A stretch of DNA of 64,000 bases from Datisca glomerata (GCA_003255025.1 QANY01008720.1:1638605-1702604); one strand, 5' to 3'; shown: positions 1 to 11,756, numbered from the stretch's first letter. The notes: generated from the sequence alone by a model not told the origin. Program-made: numbers and translations.

Positions 1-234
1 CAATTTCGCTTTGGTTTTTTGTACAGCAGAGTCTAGTATCAATGGTATAAAACTAGGAACTTCAGACCATTCCCCTTTTTGTTCCATCTTCGATAAATAC
101 AATACGGTTGGCAATATTAGTTGACAACAATACAATTTCTTCCTGTAATCTTTCGGTAAAATAGAAAATCACGATAAATTCAGAGGTTTTTTTTTATTTG
201 GAAAATGGGTTATTCTATTGTAGCAAAAACAAAT
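1..234. other. AT-rich non-coding DNA, nothing recognised
   Basis: No reading frame or repeat structure that I can support. It ends where the inverted-repeat element at about 235 begins. Confidence 0.4.
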
Positions 235-737
235 GTAGGGGTGTTCATAATTTTTAGGAACCGAATCGAACCGAATCGGTTCGGTTGGTTCTCTTTTCTA
301 TGATAGTTGTAATTGGTTCGGTTAATTTAAGTAATTGAATTTTCGATCCGATTATATTTTATAATAAATATATAATCGGTTCGAACCGATTATAACCATT
401 TTTTAATATACATATATAAATTATTAAAAATTTAATAAATTAGACACAAATTAGACATATATTATTAAAAAATTAGACAATTATTAATTAGACATATATA
501 TTAATTGTGTTGAGTGTTGATATTTTTAATTTAATGATTTTTGCTATTTTTTTTTAAATTTTTGTAATTGTAGCCGAACCGATTACGAGTAATCGAACCG
601 AACCGATTACTTTGATTTCATTCGGTTCGGTTCTTTTGATTACACCGGTTTGATTCGGTATTTTAGGTAACCGGTGAATTCTGTTCGATTACAAAAATTT
701 CTTACTAACCGACCGAACTGAACCGTGCACACCCCTA
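235..737. mobile_element. hAT-like MITE candidate
   Basis: The left end reads TAGGGGTGTTCA and the right end reads TGCACACCCCTA, so the ends are inverted copies of a TAGGGGTGT(T/G)CA terminus typical of plant hAT elements. Inside are many copies of GAACCGA and TCGGTTC in both orientations, around an AT-rich core. Flanks ACAAATGT (left) and AAAAATGT (right) look like an imperfect 8-bp target duplication. No coding capacity is seen. The hAT assignment rests only on the termini. Confidence 0.45.
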
Positions 738-860
738 AAAAATGTGTCCCCGTTCAAACTTCAAACTCGTGCGAACTTTGACTAAGAGTTAATTTCATAC
801 TCTCGTTTAACGGTCTAGATTAACTGGACGTTACTGCAAGCTCACATCTTTTTTTTTTTT
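738..860. other. short non-coding spacer
   Basis: Lies between the MITE and the inverted-repeat element and ends in a poly-T run at about 850-861. Nothing recognised. Confidence 0.3.
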
Positions 861-861
861 T

Positions 862-1000
862 GGTTAAAATGCAAGAAATACCTTACACATATAAGTTTAT
901 GTAAAATATATCTCTATATTTTATAATGGATCATTTAAACCCTTATATTTTTTAAAAATTTATAAAAACATACCCTTCTCGCGTTTGCCAAAATATAAAA
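862..1000 (+). repeat. left terminal inverted repeat of the 4.7-kb element
   Basis: Aligns by eye, with substitutions and small gaps, to the reverse complement of 5400-5560. Confidence 0.65.
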
Positions 1001-1499
1001 ATGAAGAGAGGCACCTCGAACCAGCAACACCCAAAATATAAGTTGACGCTTTAAGTAGAGTCTCAAGCTCCATCTATTTATCTCCATCAACGGTCACTAA
1101 ATTCCCTTTCTTTTTCTCATCGTTCTCCTCTACCTGTTGATTTTTTTTACCATTTTGGTCTTCTGCTTCACTGTTAGACCCCAAAGCTTCCTCTTCATCA
1201 TCCTCTCCTATCTTTCTCAGCATGACCACCTGCTGAACCCTTTAGATTCTAATGAAGACGATGACCAAGTATCCTTTGCTATGTTTGCTTCACTCTTCAA
1301 AGCCTTTTCGACATTCTTCTTCTTTTTCTTTGACTGGTAAATGAAGATGAAAAGCAGAGCAGGGATTGAAATTTCGGTTATATCCCTAACTACGATGCCT
1401 ATAATGGGGTTTGAGCCCTGTTTGGCTCTGTTTTTGAGATTTTGCTATGGGTTCTGATATTGAGGCTTTATCTGTGGTTGGATTTAATTTGGAATGGCG

Positions 1500-3550
1500 G
1501 CAATTGCAGGGGGAGAGTTTGGGAAAGTTATATTTGGAGGAGAATATAGGGAAGAAGGAATTGGACATGGATTTTTTCTTGGTTCTCCATAGAGATTTGG
1601 GTTCCTCCCCATCCTTGTAGCCCACCAGGTAAACATTTTTCTCAGCTTTGTCGAATAAAGCCTGGTAGATGTATTCGGTCTCTCTCTCTCTGCTTGGCTT
1701 CCTCTCAAGCCACCTCAACAGCAATCAACCTATCTTCCATAATCTTCAGATTCTCATAGGAAGTAGTCTGACACCTCTCAGACTCTTCAAGCGCTTCCTT
1801 GGTGGCCTTCAAGGAATCCTGAAGCTTGGAGAATTCTGCCGCCCCTTAGGCTAAATCCTCAACCATGCCCTAAAGTTTGGCTTCCCACTTCGTGAGCCGC
1901 TAAATTTCAACCATCTGAGTCCCAAAGACCTTAAGATAGCTCTCAACCCCCATCTTCCATTGGGCAACTGTTAGCTCATTGACAAGAAAATGCTCTTGAA
2001 GGCTGTTATGGCAAATGATGGCCTACAGAAAAGAACAAGAGAAAACCAAAACGTTTAGCAAAAAAAAAAGAGAAAACCATGTAAAGAAAGTTAAAAAATG
2101 AATGAGTATACCTTCATTAAATCGTGATTGAGCGAGCAGAGTTGATTCCCAACTGACATGCCACGATAAGTGCCCATGTCCGTATCAGACTGGACCCCAC
2201 GAAGCACAATGTGTATAGAACGGGGCTCGTTGAGGAAGTTGCCAGAAGCGAGAACTTGTGGAAACCCACAAAAGTTTCTCCAACTCCACAAAGACGGGTC
2301 CTCCCCTCCTCCCTCAGTGCCATAAGAATGGACGGACGTCGAATCCGGCTGAGGAGGGGGAAGACTAGAAGAGGACCGTTGCTGGGAAACATCCACTAGA
2401 GGAACGTGAGTGAGGGGAATAGTTGAAGTTGATGTAGGAGCAGCAGGAGTCTCATCAAAATTGGGAGGAAGACTCAAAACCGCCTAGGAAGAACTTGGGG
2501 CCTCGCATCTTAGACAAACGTTCCTTTCCTCTTCGGATATGTCCCCAATAATAGTACTCCTCAAGCGAGCGCACCTCGACATAACACTCACCGCAAGAAA
2601 TGAATATACTAGAAATGGAAATCAGAGACTGGGAAGTGAGAATACCTAGTGGGATTTCAAGATAAGACGAGGGAGATGATGTGGATGGTTGCGTTGTGGA
2701 CAGAGGCACTGCTCGGAAAGGTGGAGCTTGGTTATCTTCCGGGATGAAGGCGACGTTGATATCCCGTCTCTAATATAGGAGATCGTCCCAATCCCGTCCA
2801 CAAATGTTGAACGTGACTACGATCTTCTCCCTTGACTCCTAGGAAAGATAGAGGGGTTCGTTCCTTCTATTATCTACAAAGACAAATGAGTAAAAAGAAA
2901 GTCAGTAAAGATAAACAAGAAAATGAAAAACAGAAAGCAAAGAAGTATGAACCGGAGCTCCGACGACTTACCATAAACTCCATATCTCTGGGGAATTGTC
3001 CAATGGCCATCACCTCCACAATTTCCTCCGATCTGGAGAACATCTCGTTCCCAGCCTTTGTCCCTTTTGGGATCATGGTGATCATTTTTATTTTTTTCGC
3101 ACCAGGGTGAGGGGCCGGATAGTAACACTCAGACTCGGCACGATACTTGATGATGTAGCATGCCCTAAGTTCATCTACTCCTAAATGTAAACCATGACTC
3201 TTATTCAAGGCTTCAAAACCGAGTAAAATCCTATACGCAATAGGGGTAAACTGTGATGGAGCTAATTTACAGGTGTGGAAGAACTCCTGGAAGAAATGGG
3301 AGAAATGATGCTTAAGCCCCAAAGCTATGTGCATAGTGCTTAAAGTTATTTGGTATAGAGGACTAGAGGGATGGCCTGCGGCCCCACTTTCACCTAAACC
3401 GCACACTACGTCAGAGGGAAATGCGTCGCGGTAGGAATCTAGAACGTGTCCTAGCTCAGCCTGGTTTTTAACTAAAGGTACCGGAGGTTTAAACTTAGAA
3501 ATGTCGCCTCGCGTCATAAATGAAGGAGAAGGGATTTCAGACAAGAAAAT
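1500..3550 (-). pseudogene. gypsy-type gag-like relic (Transposase_28-like)
   Basis: Reading leftwards, the longest open piece (about 3550-2870) contains a block with HFSHFFQEFFHTCKLAPSQF and YRILLGFEAL. It resembles the plant domain annotated as 'putative gypsy type transposon' (PF04195), found in gag-like proteins. Further pieces in shifted frames follow: a Ser/Pro-rich linker at 2477-2091, then a charged, coiled-coil-prone tail at about 2000-1500, also typical of that family. Stops and frame changes separate the pieces, so this is a pseudogene. No protease, reverse transcriptase or integrase follows. It probably entered the surrounding inverted-repeat element by nested insertion or capture. 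Confidence 0.55.
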
Positions 3551-4035
3551 GGATAAGAAAAAGATAACAGGGGATAATATCTTACAAAAACAAATGAAGG
3601 TAGGAAGAAGTAACACAAGAGAATCCTTAAATAACCATCAAGTTAAAAAAAACGAAGAAGAAAATGAAAAACACTCCATAATTTTTTTTTGAAAACGAGA
3701 ATCCAAAAGGACGTTTTTGGAAGGCCTGACTGATAAGACAAAACCATCACCTACGTCAACGAATGGCACGACTATAGCAGGAAAAAGGAGTAGAGACAAA
3801 ACATGCGCCTCCCTTGATTTAATTAACTATTGTATATTTTATTTGTTTGATATTTCTAAAGAAGTGCAGGTTCCCGAGAGAAGACAAGACGATGTTTGAA
3901 AAGTTGCATGAAAATCGAGAACTCCTCATCATTGCACATCAATAGGGAAAAACCACCCAAGACACGTGTACAAAAAGAGCGAATCCTGAGAGGACGCGTG
4001 GACCATGAACATGGCAAGATTGGGGGCCAAGCGGG

Positions 4036-4471
4036 AAAGAACGCATAATAGGGAGACCTCATCAGAGCAGGAAAGAACACTGAAGCAAGAGACATCGTCA
4101 GAGTGGGAAATATAGAAGAAGTGGGAGACCTCGTCAGACCAAGAAAGAAAGCTGAAGCGAAAGACCTCGTCAGAACTGGAAAGAACGCTGAAGCGGGAGA
4201 CCCCGTTAGAACGGGAAAGAATGCTAAAGTGGGAGACCCCATTAGAATGAAAAAGAATGCTGATGAGGAGACCTCGTCAGAGTAGAAAGAACGCTGAAGC
4301 GAGAGACCTCATCATAGTGGGAAAGAACGCTGAAGCGGGAGACCTCGTCAGAGCGAGAAAGAACGCTGAAGCGGGAGACCTCGTCAGAAGGGGAAAAAAT
4401 GCTGAAGAATGAGGGCCTGTCAGAACCGAAAAGAATGCTGAAGCGGGAGACCTTGTCAGAGCGGGAAAGAA
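4036..4471. repeat. 36-bp minisatellite, about 12 copies
   Basis: Tandem units follow the pattern GAAGCGGGAGACCTCGTCAG followed by AGCGAGAAAGAACGCT. Copies vary by substitutions and small indels. The open frame through it on the minus strand (repeats of SPASAFFPVLTR) follows from a unit length divisible by three and is not good evidence of a gene. Confidence 0.8.
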
Positions 4472-4689
4472 TGGATAAGAAGAAGAACAGAGATAGACGA
4501 AAGTACCCAAAATGACAGACAAACGACAGTGATGATTGAGTAAAGCTGAAAATACTTAGATGATACAGGTTGATAGACCACTAAGTGGCTATGACTGATT
4601 GGCTTGAAGATATAAGAAATCATCAAATGATCGTGATTGATTGATGGCTGAGCGAGACATAAAGGAAAAAAGGCCATACCCAACAGAAT

Positions 4690-4890
4690 GACCTCCACGA
4701 ACGGGTATGATCCCTAAGTGTAATGAGTGCTTCCTTTTATATTATTATTTCAATTAACTTATGGGATTTGGGAAGCCTATATAAAAGGCCAATGTACTAC
4801 AGGAAGGGGGATATGCAATATACAACTCTGATCCTGAGATTCTCCCATTCTTCTCTTACTCTTAAATTCTCCTCCTTTTTTTTTCTAATT
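4690..4890 (+). repeat. possible LTR remnant with TATA box
   Basis: A strong TATA element, CTATATAAAAGG, lies at about 4779, followed by a pyrimidine-rich leader as in many plant LTRs. No second copy was found in the window and the orientation is opposite to the gag-like relic. It may be a solo or truncated LTR. Confidence 0.3.
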
Positions 4891-4954
4891 AACACTTAAA
4901 AAAATTAGGCATTTATCGATATTCTCCAGACCAAACAAAAAAAATCCTTTATAG

Positions 4955-5400
4955 AAAGATAATTACTTTTCAAAGAAACAACAGTAAGATTATTCTGAGC
5001 AGTGAGATTGGCAGGAATTTTTCCCGCCAATGCATTGTCGAAAGGATTAAGAAGTTGGAGACTATTAAGCTGGCCTATTATCTCTAGAAACTCACCAGCA
5101 ATCAAGTTGTTTCACAAGTCAAGAACTTGAAGCTTGGTGGCATTAAAAATTGACAAAGGGAGAGACTCATTGAAAGAATTGTTGCCAAGATTGAGACTTT
5201 GGAGATTTTTTATCAGAACCAAATCGGACGGTAACGAACCTAGAAGTTGAGAGTAAGAGAGAGACAAGCCGATCACCAGAGAAGACGAGCAAACAACGCC
5301 GTTCCATGAACAAGGCATTTCGTCATCATAATTCCAACTTTCTAAGATGAACATAAGATCTTTGAAAACTGAGTACTTAAACAAAAGTAGCAGAACCCCA
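4955..5400 (-). pseudogene. LRR receptor-like kinase, N-terminal fragment
   Basis: Minus-strand translation gives an LRR N-terminal cap (the WNYDDEMPCSWNGVVC block) followed by about four leucine-rich repeats (LGSLPSDLVLIKNLQSLNL, then IFNATKLQVLDL, then IGQLNSLQLL and IPANLTAQNNLTVVSL). The block organisation resembles the plasma-membrane LRR-RLKs of the Arabidopsis At2g15300/At4g34220 type. A TGA at 5112-5114 interrupts the frame, which resumes in the same phase. The signal peptide, remaining repeats, membrane segment and kinase domain are absent. The 5' edge coincides with the inner end of the right inverted repeat, which suggests capture by that element. Not functional as a receptor. Confidence 0.8.
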
Positions 5401-5560
5401 TTTAAACATACCCCTCTCTCCGTTTCTAATAAACGGTAAACGTGAGAGAGTGGTATGTTTTGTAGAACTTTAGAAAATATACAAATTTAAATGATCAATT
5501 ATATAGTATAAGGGTATATTTTACATAAACTTAAAAACATATGGGTGTTTCTTTTATTTT
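5400..5560 (-). repeat. right terminal inverted repeat of the 4.7-kb element
   Basis: Inverted partner of 862-1000; see that entry for the alignment. Confidence 0.65.
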
Positions 5561-5635
5561 AACTTTTTTGAACTACAATGTCATTTCTTGGGGAGGCCAA
5601 CATAAGTTGACGATGTAATGTTGGTTAATAATCAT

Positions 5636-5730
5636 AGATTTTTTTGCTAAACTAGATCCCTAAACTAACTATTTTTGCAAAAATAGACTATATCACTAAT
5701 TTTTGCTTACCTTGACCCCGGGCCCACTTT
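5636..5730 (+). repeat. left TIR of the 9.15-kb MULE
   Basis: About 90 bp, diverged from the inverted right end. Preceded by the 9-bp duplication at 5627-5635. Confidence 0.8.
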
Positions 5731-6059
5731 TTCAATTTTTCCCCCATTGCCCTTCTTACGAGCTGTCCAATCAAATGTCATGGTCTACTCACTTTACACT
5801 CAAAACCTCCCTACTCACCCCATTTCTACTTCTTCGTTTTTCATTTTTTCTACTTCCTCTTTGTCTTCTTCCTTCTTCCTGCAACAGCAAATGATTGTTT
5901 GTTCTTCTCTCTAGAACAAGTATAAGTTTTGTTTTCTTCTTTATGGTAATATTTACTTGTCTTCTTCCTTCTTTCATGGGTTTTTCATTTTCATGTGTTT
6001 TCTGAGAATATTTATTAGTTTTTTTCTATCTGGAATGCTGTTTGAAGTTTATTTATTAT

Positions 6060-6690
6060 ACATGATCACTACAAGATGATGATGTAGTGTTAAACGAGGT
6101 CTACATGAGTACTACACGAGCCCCGTGTCATCATCGTGTAGACTACACGCAGGGTACACGAGTCTCGTGTAGACTACACGAGCCTCGTGTGTAGTCATCG
6201 TGTAGGCTACACTCAAGATACATGAGCCCCACGTAGACCTCATGTACCCTACACGATCATCGTGTAGTGCATCAAGAACTTCTTTAGCAGTTCACGAACA
6301 ACGTGTAGCATCTATTACACTACACGATCATCGTGTAGTCCTCGTGTAAGACTTATTACAGTACAATTGGTTTACACGATGACTACACGATGCTCGTGAA
6401 GGCCTCGTGTACACTACACGATGCTCGTGAAGGCCTCGTGTACACTACACGATGACTACACAATGCTCGTGAAGGCCTCGTGTACACTACACGATGCTCA
6501 TGAAGGCCTCGTGTACACTACACGATGACTACACGATGCTCGTGAAGGCCTCGTGTACACTACACGATGACTACACGATGCTGGTGAACGCCTCGTGTAC
6601 ACTACACGATAACTACACGATGCTCGTGAAGGTCTCGTGTACACTACACGATGACTGCACGATCATCGTGTAATATTCCATTTCATTATG
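6060..6690. repeat. TACACGA array A (5' flank of transposase)
   Basis: Best-ordered array in the element. From about 6370 it is built of 31-bp units (CTACACGATGCTCGTGAAGG plus CCTCGTGTACA) and 42-bp units that carry an extra CTACACGATGA. The earlier part, 6060-6370, is less regular. TACACGA and its complement TCGTGTA alternate, so single strands can fold. Confidence 0.9.
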
Positions 6691-6732
6691 TATTCTTCCA
6701 GTACTGACTTCCTTCATTGATGTATAACATAT

Positions 6733-9618
6733 ATGTTTGAAGTTCGAATTTATGGAATCCATGATGGAGATTGGATGAAAAATGGTATAACATGGTCTTT
6801 TAGCAGAGAGAATACCAAATTATTAGAGATATATACTAACTGCACTTATCATGAGCTATTGGGTGTATTGCATGAAGAACTCCAAACAGACCCCTCAAAG
6901 TATGATGTCCATCAAATTTATTTATAGAAGCCATGTTCCCTAACCTCCTGCTAAAATTTTAAAGGATAGCGATTTACTGTTATTTTTTAAGGAGAATGAA
7001 TCAAAATCATTTAAAAACCCACTATTTGTAAGTACCAAGCCAAAAACGTTTCCATCTCAAAGCTTGGTTCCTTAAACTACAATGTCACAACAACCTCGGG
7101 TTCCTAAAACTACAGGGCTTTATCAAAGTTGGGTTCCTGAAACATAAATGTCATGATAACCTCTACATGAAAGCATTCCTCTCTTTGAGAGAGTTGATCA
7201 TTTTGAAAGGAACTAGATGTTTTTGGTCATGACGATTATGACGCTTTTGAGGATGAGGATGTTGATGTTGATGGAGATGATGATGATGATTTTGATCAGA
7301 GGGTGTATGATGATGTAATCCATGGAGATGACGATGATGAAGCCATTAGTGGAGATGACCATACAACAATTCCAGACTTGAATACTGCTGTTGAACCAGA
7401 GACCACTTGTCCATTGTCATCATAACCTCAAATGAATGAACTACGTCATGGGTCCAGTGAGCAACGAGCTTATTTGAATAAGCTTGTATCAGACGCAATA
7501 AATATGGATTATTTGTACAGTGATAAAGCCGAAGATGCTTAAGGTTGTTCGTATGATGGCCATCCAGAGAAATTTTGAGTTTCGGATTTTCAAGTCAAAA
7601 CAGTCAATATTGGTACTTGTATGTGTTGATAAAACATGCCCATGGAGGTTACGGGCCATGAAATTGAAAAATTGTCCATACTTTGAATTATAAAGTTCAT
7701 CAATACACATACATGCACATTTGAAGTATTGAGACATGAACACCATTAGGCTACATATATTCGTTGATTGGTCATTCTATAAGCTCCAAATACACGCGTG
7801 TCGGATGTATATATAGGCCAAAAGACATAATTGAAGATGTTTAGCTTAATTTTGGTGTCAACATAAGCTATCATAAGGCATGGAGGGCTAATGAGTATGC
7901 ATTGGAATTAGTTCGAGGGTCTCTTGAAGACAACTATAGGATGCTCCCAACATATTGTCACATGTTAGAATAAAAAAATCTGAGTACTTATTTTTTATTT
8001 TGCCATTAAAATGTCTACAAGAGTACTACACGAGTCTCACGTATCCATCATGTATACTACACGATGAGTACACTAACCACGTGTAGTATTCATGAATGGT
8101 ACACTGACCTCGTGTAGTCATCTTTACGTCATTTTGCCATCATAATGTTTACATGATGACTATACGAGCCTCATGTATCCATTGTGTATACTAGATGATG
8201 GGTACACAGACATCGCGTAGTTATCGTGTAGTCTGCTCGATGCCTACACTGACCTAGTGTAGGAATCTTGTAGTCTACACGATGGTCACACGGACCTCAT
8301 GTAATCATCGTGTAGTCTACACGATTGTTACACAGACCTCATGTACGCATCCTGTACATTACGTATTCTGCTGATTAATACAATAATATTAAATATTTTT
8401 CAGGGACAATACATAGAGACCGATGAGCATGATCATTTTAAATATTTGTTCATGGCTCTTAGAACCTCTATTCATAGATTTTTCAGTTGTATACGGCCTG
8501 TCAGTGTTGTTAACGCAACCGCCTTAAAATCCAAATACAAAGGGGTATTATTTGTTGCAACAACAAATGATGAGAACAAACAAGTACATCCCATTGCATC
8601 TGGAATTGCGGATTCAGAAAATAATGATTCATGGGAATAGGTCTACCGTAAATTTCACAATGTATCAGTGATCTGGAAGACTTGGTGTTTATATCCGACA
8701 GGCATACCAGTATACTAAATGCTGTACATGTTGTCTTTCCCAATGCGAATCGTGCAGCTTGCATCTTCCATATGAGCCAAAATATCAAATCAATTTACAA
8801 AACAGAAGATGCGGTCACATTATTTTTGAAAGCAGTAAAGGTATACCGTCAATCAGAGTTTGATCGGCTGATGACTCATTTTATAGATGCATTTCCAGAT
8901 ATCTCCCAATATGTGTCGGTGGGGGGAGTTAAGAGGTGGGCACGTTCCCATTTTGATGGAAGACGATACAATATAATGACTAAAAGCATTGTGGAATGTT
9001 TGAATGTGGTTTTGAAGGATGCTAGAAAGCTTCCCATTACATGCCTTATAGAACATATCAGTGACATGTTACAACAGTGGTTCTATGAAGTACGGACAAC
9101 TGCGTGTCAAATCACCTCACAGATAATAGATTAGGTTGAGACTCAGCTTAATAAGAAGAATCTCGCATCACGTACACTATCGTTATTTCCTTCTGACATC
9201 CACGAGTTTTGTGTTGCAGGTGGGGGTAGGCAAGCAGCGGTCAACTTGCATCTTAAGAGTTGTACGTGCAGAGAATTTTGATCTTGATCAAATTCCATGT
9301 ATGCATGCTTTGGCTGCATGTCGGCAGGGTAATATTTCCACATACAGTATGTGTTCGAGATTCTATAAAAATGAGGCTCTAATTGATGCATATGCGGAAA
9401 CAATACATCCTCTCGGGGATCAAGCAGATTGGGTCATCAGCCAAGAGTTTCATGAAAAGATGGTATTGCCACCTATAACGAGGTGGCAAAGTGGCAGACC
9501 TATGATAGAGAGTTTATCTAAAGGTGAGGAAGTAGTGAGAATGAAGTTTAAACGTTGTGGGCAAATTGGCCACAACCGACAAAGGTGCAGAAAACTAATT
9601 CCTCTATCAACGGGATGA
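6733..9618 (+). pseudogene. MuDR-family transposase, broken
   Basis: Segments in order: an N-terminal block at 6733-6927; an acidic Asp-rich stretch at 7210-7420; a decayed MuDR DNA-binding region at about 7440-7970, with several stops, in which CPWRLRAMKLKNCPYF-like and HKAWRANEYALEL-like blocks can be read across frames; an intron at about 7975-8401 filled with repeats and ending TTTTTCAG; the MULE catalytic domain at 8402-9134; then a SWIM zinc finger (CMHALAACR block, about 9297) and a CCHC zinc knuckle at about 9547. Damage: the first catalytic Asp is Asn (AAC at 8512), TAG stands at 8638-8640, a frameshift follows at about 8660, and the first Cys of the zinc knuckle is Phe (TTT at 9547). 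The second Asp (ISDRHTS) and the Glu (SIVECLN) remain. In an intact element this enzyme cuts at the inverted ends in the nucleus. Confidence 0.88.
8005..8360. repeat. TACACGA array B (transposase intron)
   Basis: Degenerate repeats of TACACGATG and CGTGTAGTC with ACCTCGTGTA spacers lie between the DNA-binding and catalytic segments, in the stretch that the splice acceptor at about 8401 marks as an intron. Confidence 0.85.
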
Positions 9619-9719
9619 GCAAGCCACTTAAATATAAATAATGACCGTGTAGACTTAAATTAAATATTAATATAGAAGTATACTCGTGTTTGTTATTTAA
9701 TAATGTCATAAAGTTTAAT

Positions 9720-9925
9720 AATGCCCACGAAGTCATCTGTTACACTAAGCCTACACGATGCCCGTGAAGTCATCGTGTAGTGTACACTAAGCCTACACGA
9801 TGCCTGTGAAGTCATCGTGTAGTCTACCCAAAGCCTACACTATGCCAGTGAAGTCATTTTGTAGTCTACCCAAAGCCTACACTATACCCGTGAAGTCATC
9901 ATATGGGCTACATGAAGCTTGCACT
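9720..9925. repeat. TACACGA array C (between the convergent genes)
   Basis: About five units of roughly 40 bp, each with CTACACGATGCC, GTGAAGTCATCGTGTAG and a spacer. It starts about 100 bp after the transposase stop, in the gap between the two converging genes. Confidence 0.85.
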
Positions 9926-10679
9926 AAACATATAGTAAATAATTCACAAATTGAGAGTATAAAATATATCAAAATTATTTAAAGCTAAAATAAAAATCCA
10001 TAAAATATATTAAAATTATTTTGGTTTAACATTGCCACTTATAAATAACTCAATTGCAGTTCGTCTCTGATATTGTGGCATTTGTTGTTGAGGTTTTTCT
10101 TGGAGGTTCTTCCCATATGCGAGAACTTCGACAAACTTAAAGGTGAATACCCCACAATCGAACCTACAAAACACATGAAATGCAAAAATATAATTAAATA
10201 ATATATATGAATTTTTAAGTGGACTTTCAAAAAAATGTATATTTCACTTACTCATTCTTTTGTTGTGGACACTTTATGATCTCATATTTTCAGTCATCTT
10301 TGGGATTAACCTCCTGTCTTCTCTCATATATGTTCATGATTTGAAGAAGCCGAAGGACAATCTTCATGAAAGGTTTCATTATTTCATTGTACAATGAGCG
10401 TTGATATGACGTGTTCATGAAGTTATAAATATGAATACACTGGCCAATCAAATCAACCTCAACGTCAATCCAATGACTGCGGTTCACATTTATTAGAAAG
10501 ATAACCTTATCCGACTGTTCCCAGCTCCTTTCAAAATTCGTCTGCAAGCCGAGGACCAAGTACCAGAGTTGATCATCAATGTCAATATTCCAGCCTGCAG
10601 GATCTTACTCAAACTCTGCCATCCAGCCAAACAGGTTCTCCTGTAATGTCACGGGAAAAATTTAAATCCTCAACGTTAA

Positions 10680-10790
10680 TAAAAAATGGTCATGATGACT
10701 ACATGAAGTCTATACGAGGCTTGTGAAGGACGCGTGTAGACTACACGAAGTCTACACAGTTCCCATAAAAGCCTCGTGTATACTATGGCG
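10680..10790. repeat. TACACGA array D (Ulp1 gene intron)
   Basis: Short array with CTACACGAAGTCTACAC and AAGCCTCGTGTA between two exons of the Ulp1-type gene. Confidence 0.75.
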
Positions 10791-11119
10791 TGCACTTCTT
10801 TAAGTTCAAAATCAAATCACAACAAAATCTTACTCACTTGCAGAATCAAATCTCTAACACTGATTCTGATATGAGGGTTGTATTCTTGAAAATCCCTTCT
10901 CATGAGCTCAAGGCATGCATCGATGTGCTGCAATGTAATAAATATTAGTTAAGATATTTATAATTATTTTAAATATCACATTAAAAAAGATTATAAATAA
11001 CTTTTTACATCTGCTCTAGCCATTGATACGGTGAAAAGACTAGTTTTTTGAACCAGGTAAGATCAATGGTGCAAAGTCCAACGTCTACTTTCTCATTCCT
11101 GTATGACGCAATTATAGAT

Positions 11120-11425
11120 CAAAATTAGGTACACGATTGGATTACTACACGTTGGTTACACGATGTCAGTGTAACCATCAAATATATTATACGATGGAAA
11201 CATGAGGTCGGTGTAACCATCGTGTAATATACAAGATGGCTACACTATGTCGGTTTAACCATCGTGTAGTACATAAGATGGCTACACGATGTCAGTGTAA
11301 CCGTCATGTATACTACACGATGGCTACACGAGGTCAGTGTAACCATCATGTATACTATATGATGGCTACACGATATCAGTATAACCATCGCGTATACTAC
11401 ACGAGGTCACTTTAGCCGTCGTGAG
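11120..11425. repeat. TACACGA array E (Ulp1 gene intron)
   Basis: Six or seven units of about 42 bp with GGCTACACGATGTCAGTGTA followed by ACCATCGTGTATACTA. It abuts the exon at 11412-11747. Confidence 0.85.
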
Positions 11426-11756
11426 AAGAAGAAGTGTACAAAAAAATTACAGAACTTACTTTGCCATTGGGTTGTGAACCAAGATTTAAAATGGGCTTCA
11501 TCCTCTGAAGATACATCACCAAATGCTTGAAAAGGTTTGATGCCGTTTTTGCAACTATATTAGCATAAACTTTTTTCCTTCGCTGCTTCTTCTTTTCAAA
11601 CTTTTCAGTTTCCCAATTAGATGACTCAAGGACCCGAGATCTTTTTATCTTCCTGTTATCAAGTTCCCCAATGTAGATGATCTCTTCTTCTCCATCGTTG
11701 GACTGCTCCGTTGACCGAACCAAATCCATCAATGCAGATATTATCAATGTAACCTT

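Larger units (their letters stand above)
861..5563. mobile_element. TIR element carrying gene fragments (Pack-MULE-like)
   Basis: Sequence at about 861-1000 recurs inverted at about 5400-5563. Shared blocks include AAGTTTATGTAAAATATA, GATCATTTAAA and ATAAAACATACC-like stretches. Long inverted ends around unrelated internal DNA suggest a Mutator-like transposon. Between them lie a minus-strand gag-like relic, a 36-bp minisatellite, an LTR-like stretch and a truncated LRR receptor-kinase fragment that starts directly at the inner edge of the right repeat. No transposase is present, so the element would be non-autonomous. A clear 9-bp target duplication could not be fixed because the left end sits in poly-T. 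The Pack-MULE label is inference. Confidence 0.55.

Noticed and set aside
3856..4522. Minus-strand frames of SPASAFFPVLTR repeats as a possible repeat protein
   Set aside because: The unit is 36 bp, so any open copy stays open; there is no other protein feature.
6060..6690. CRISPR-like array
   Set aside because: Repeats have no unique spacers of constant length, and the context is a plant transposon.
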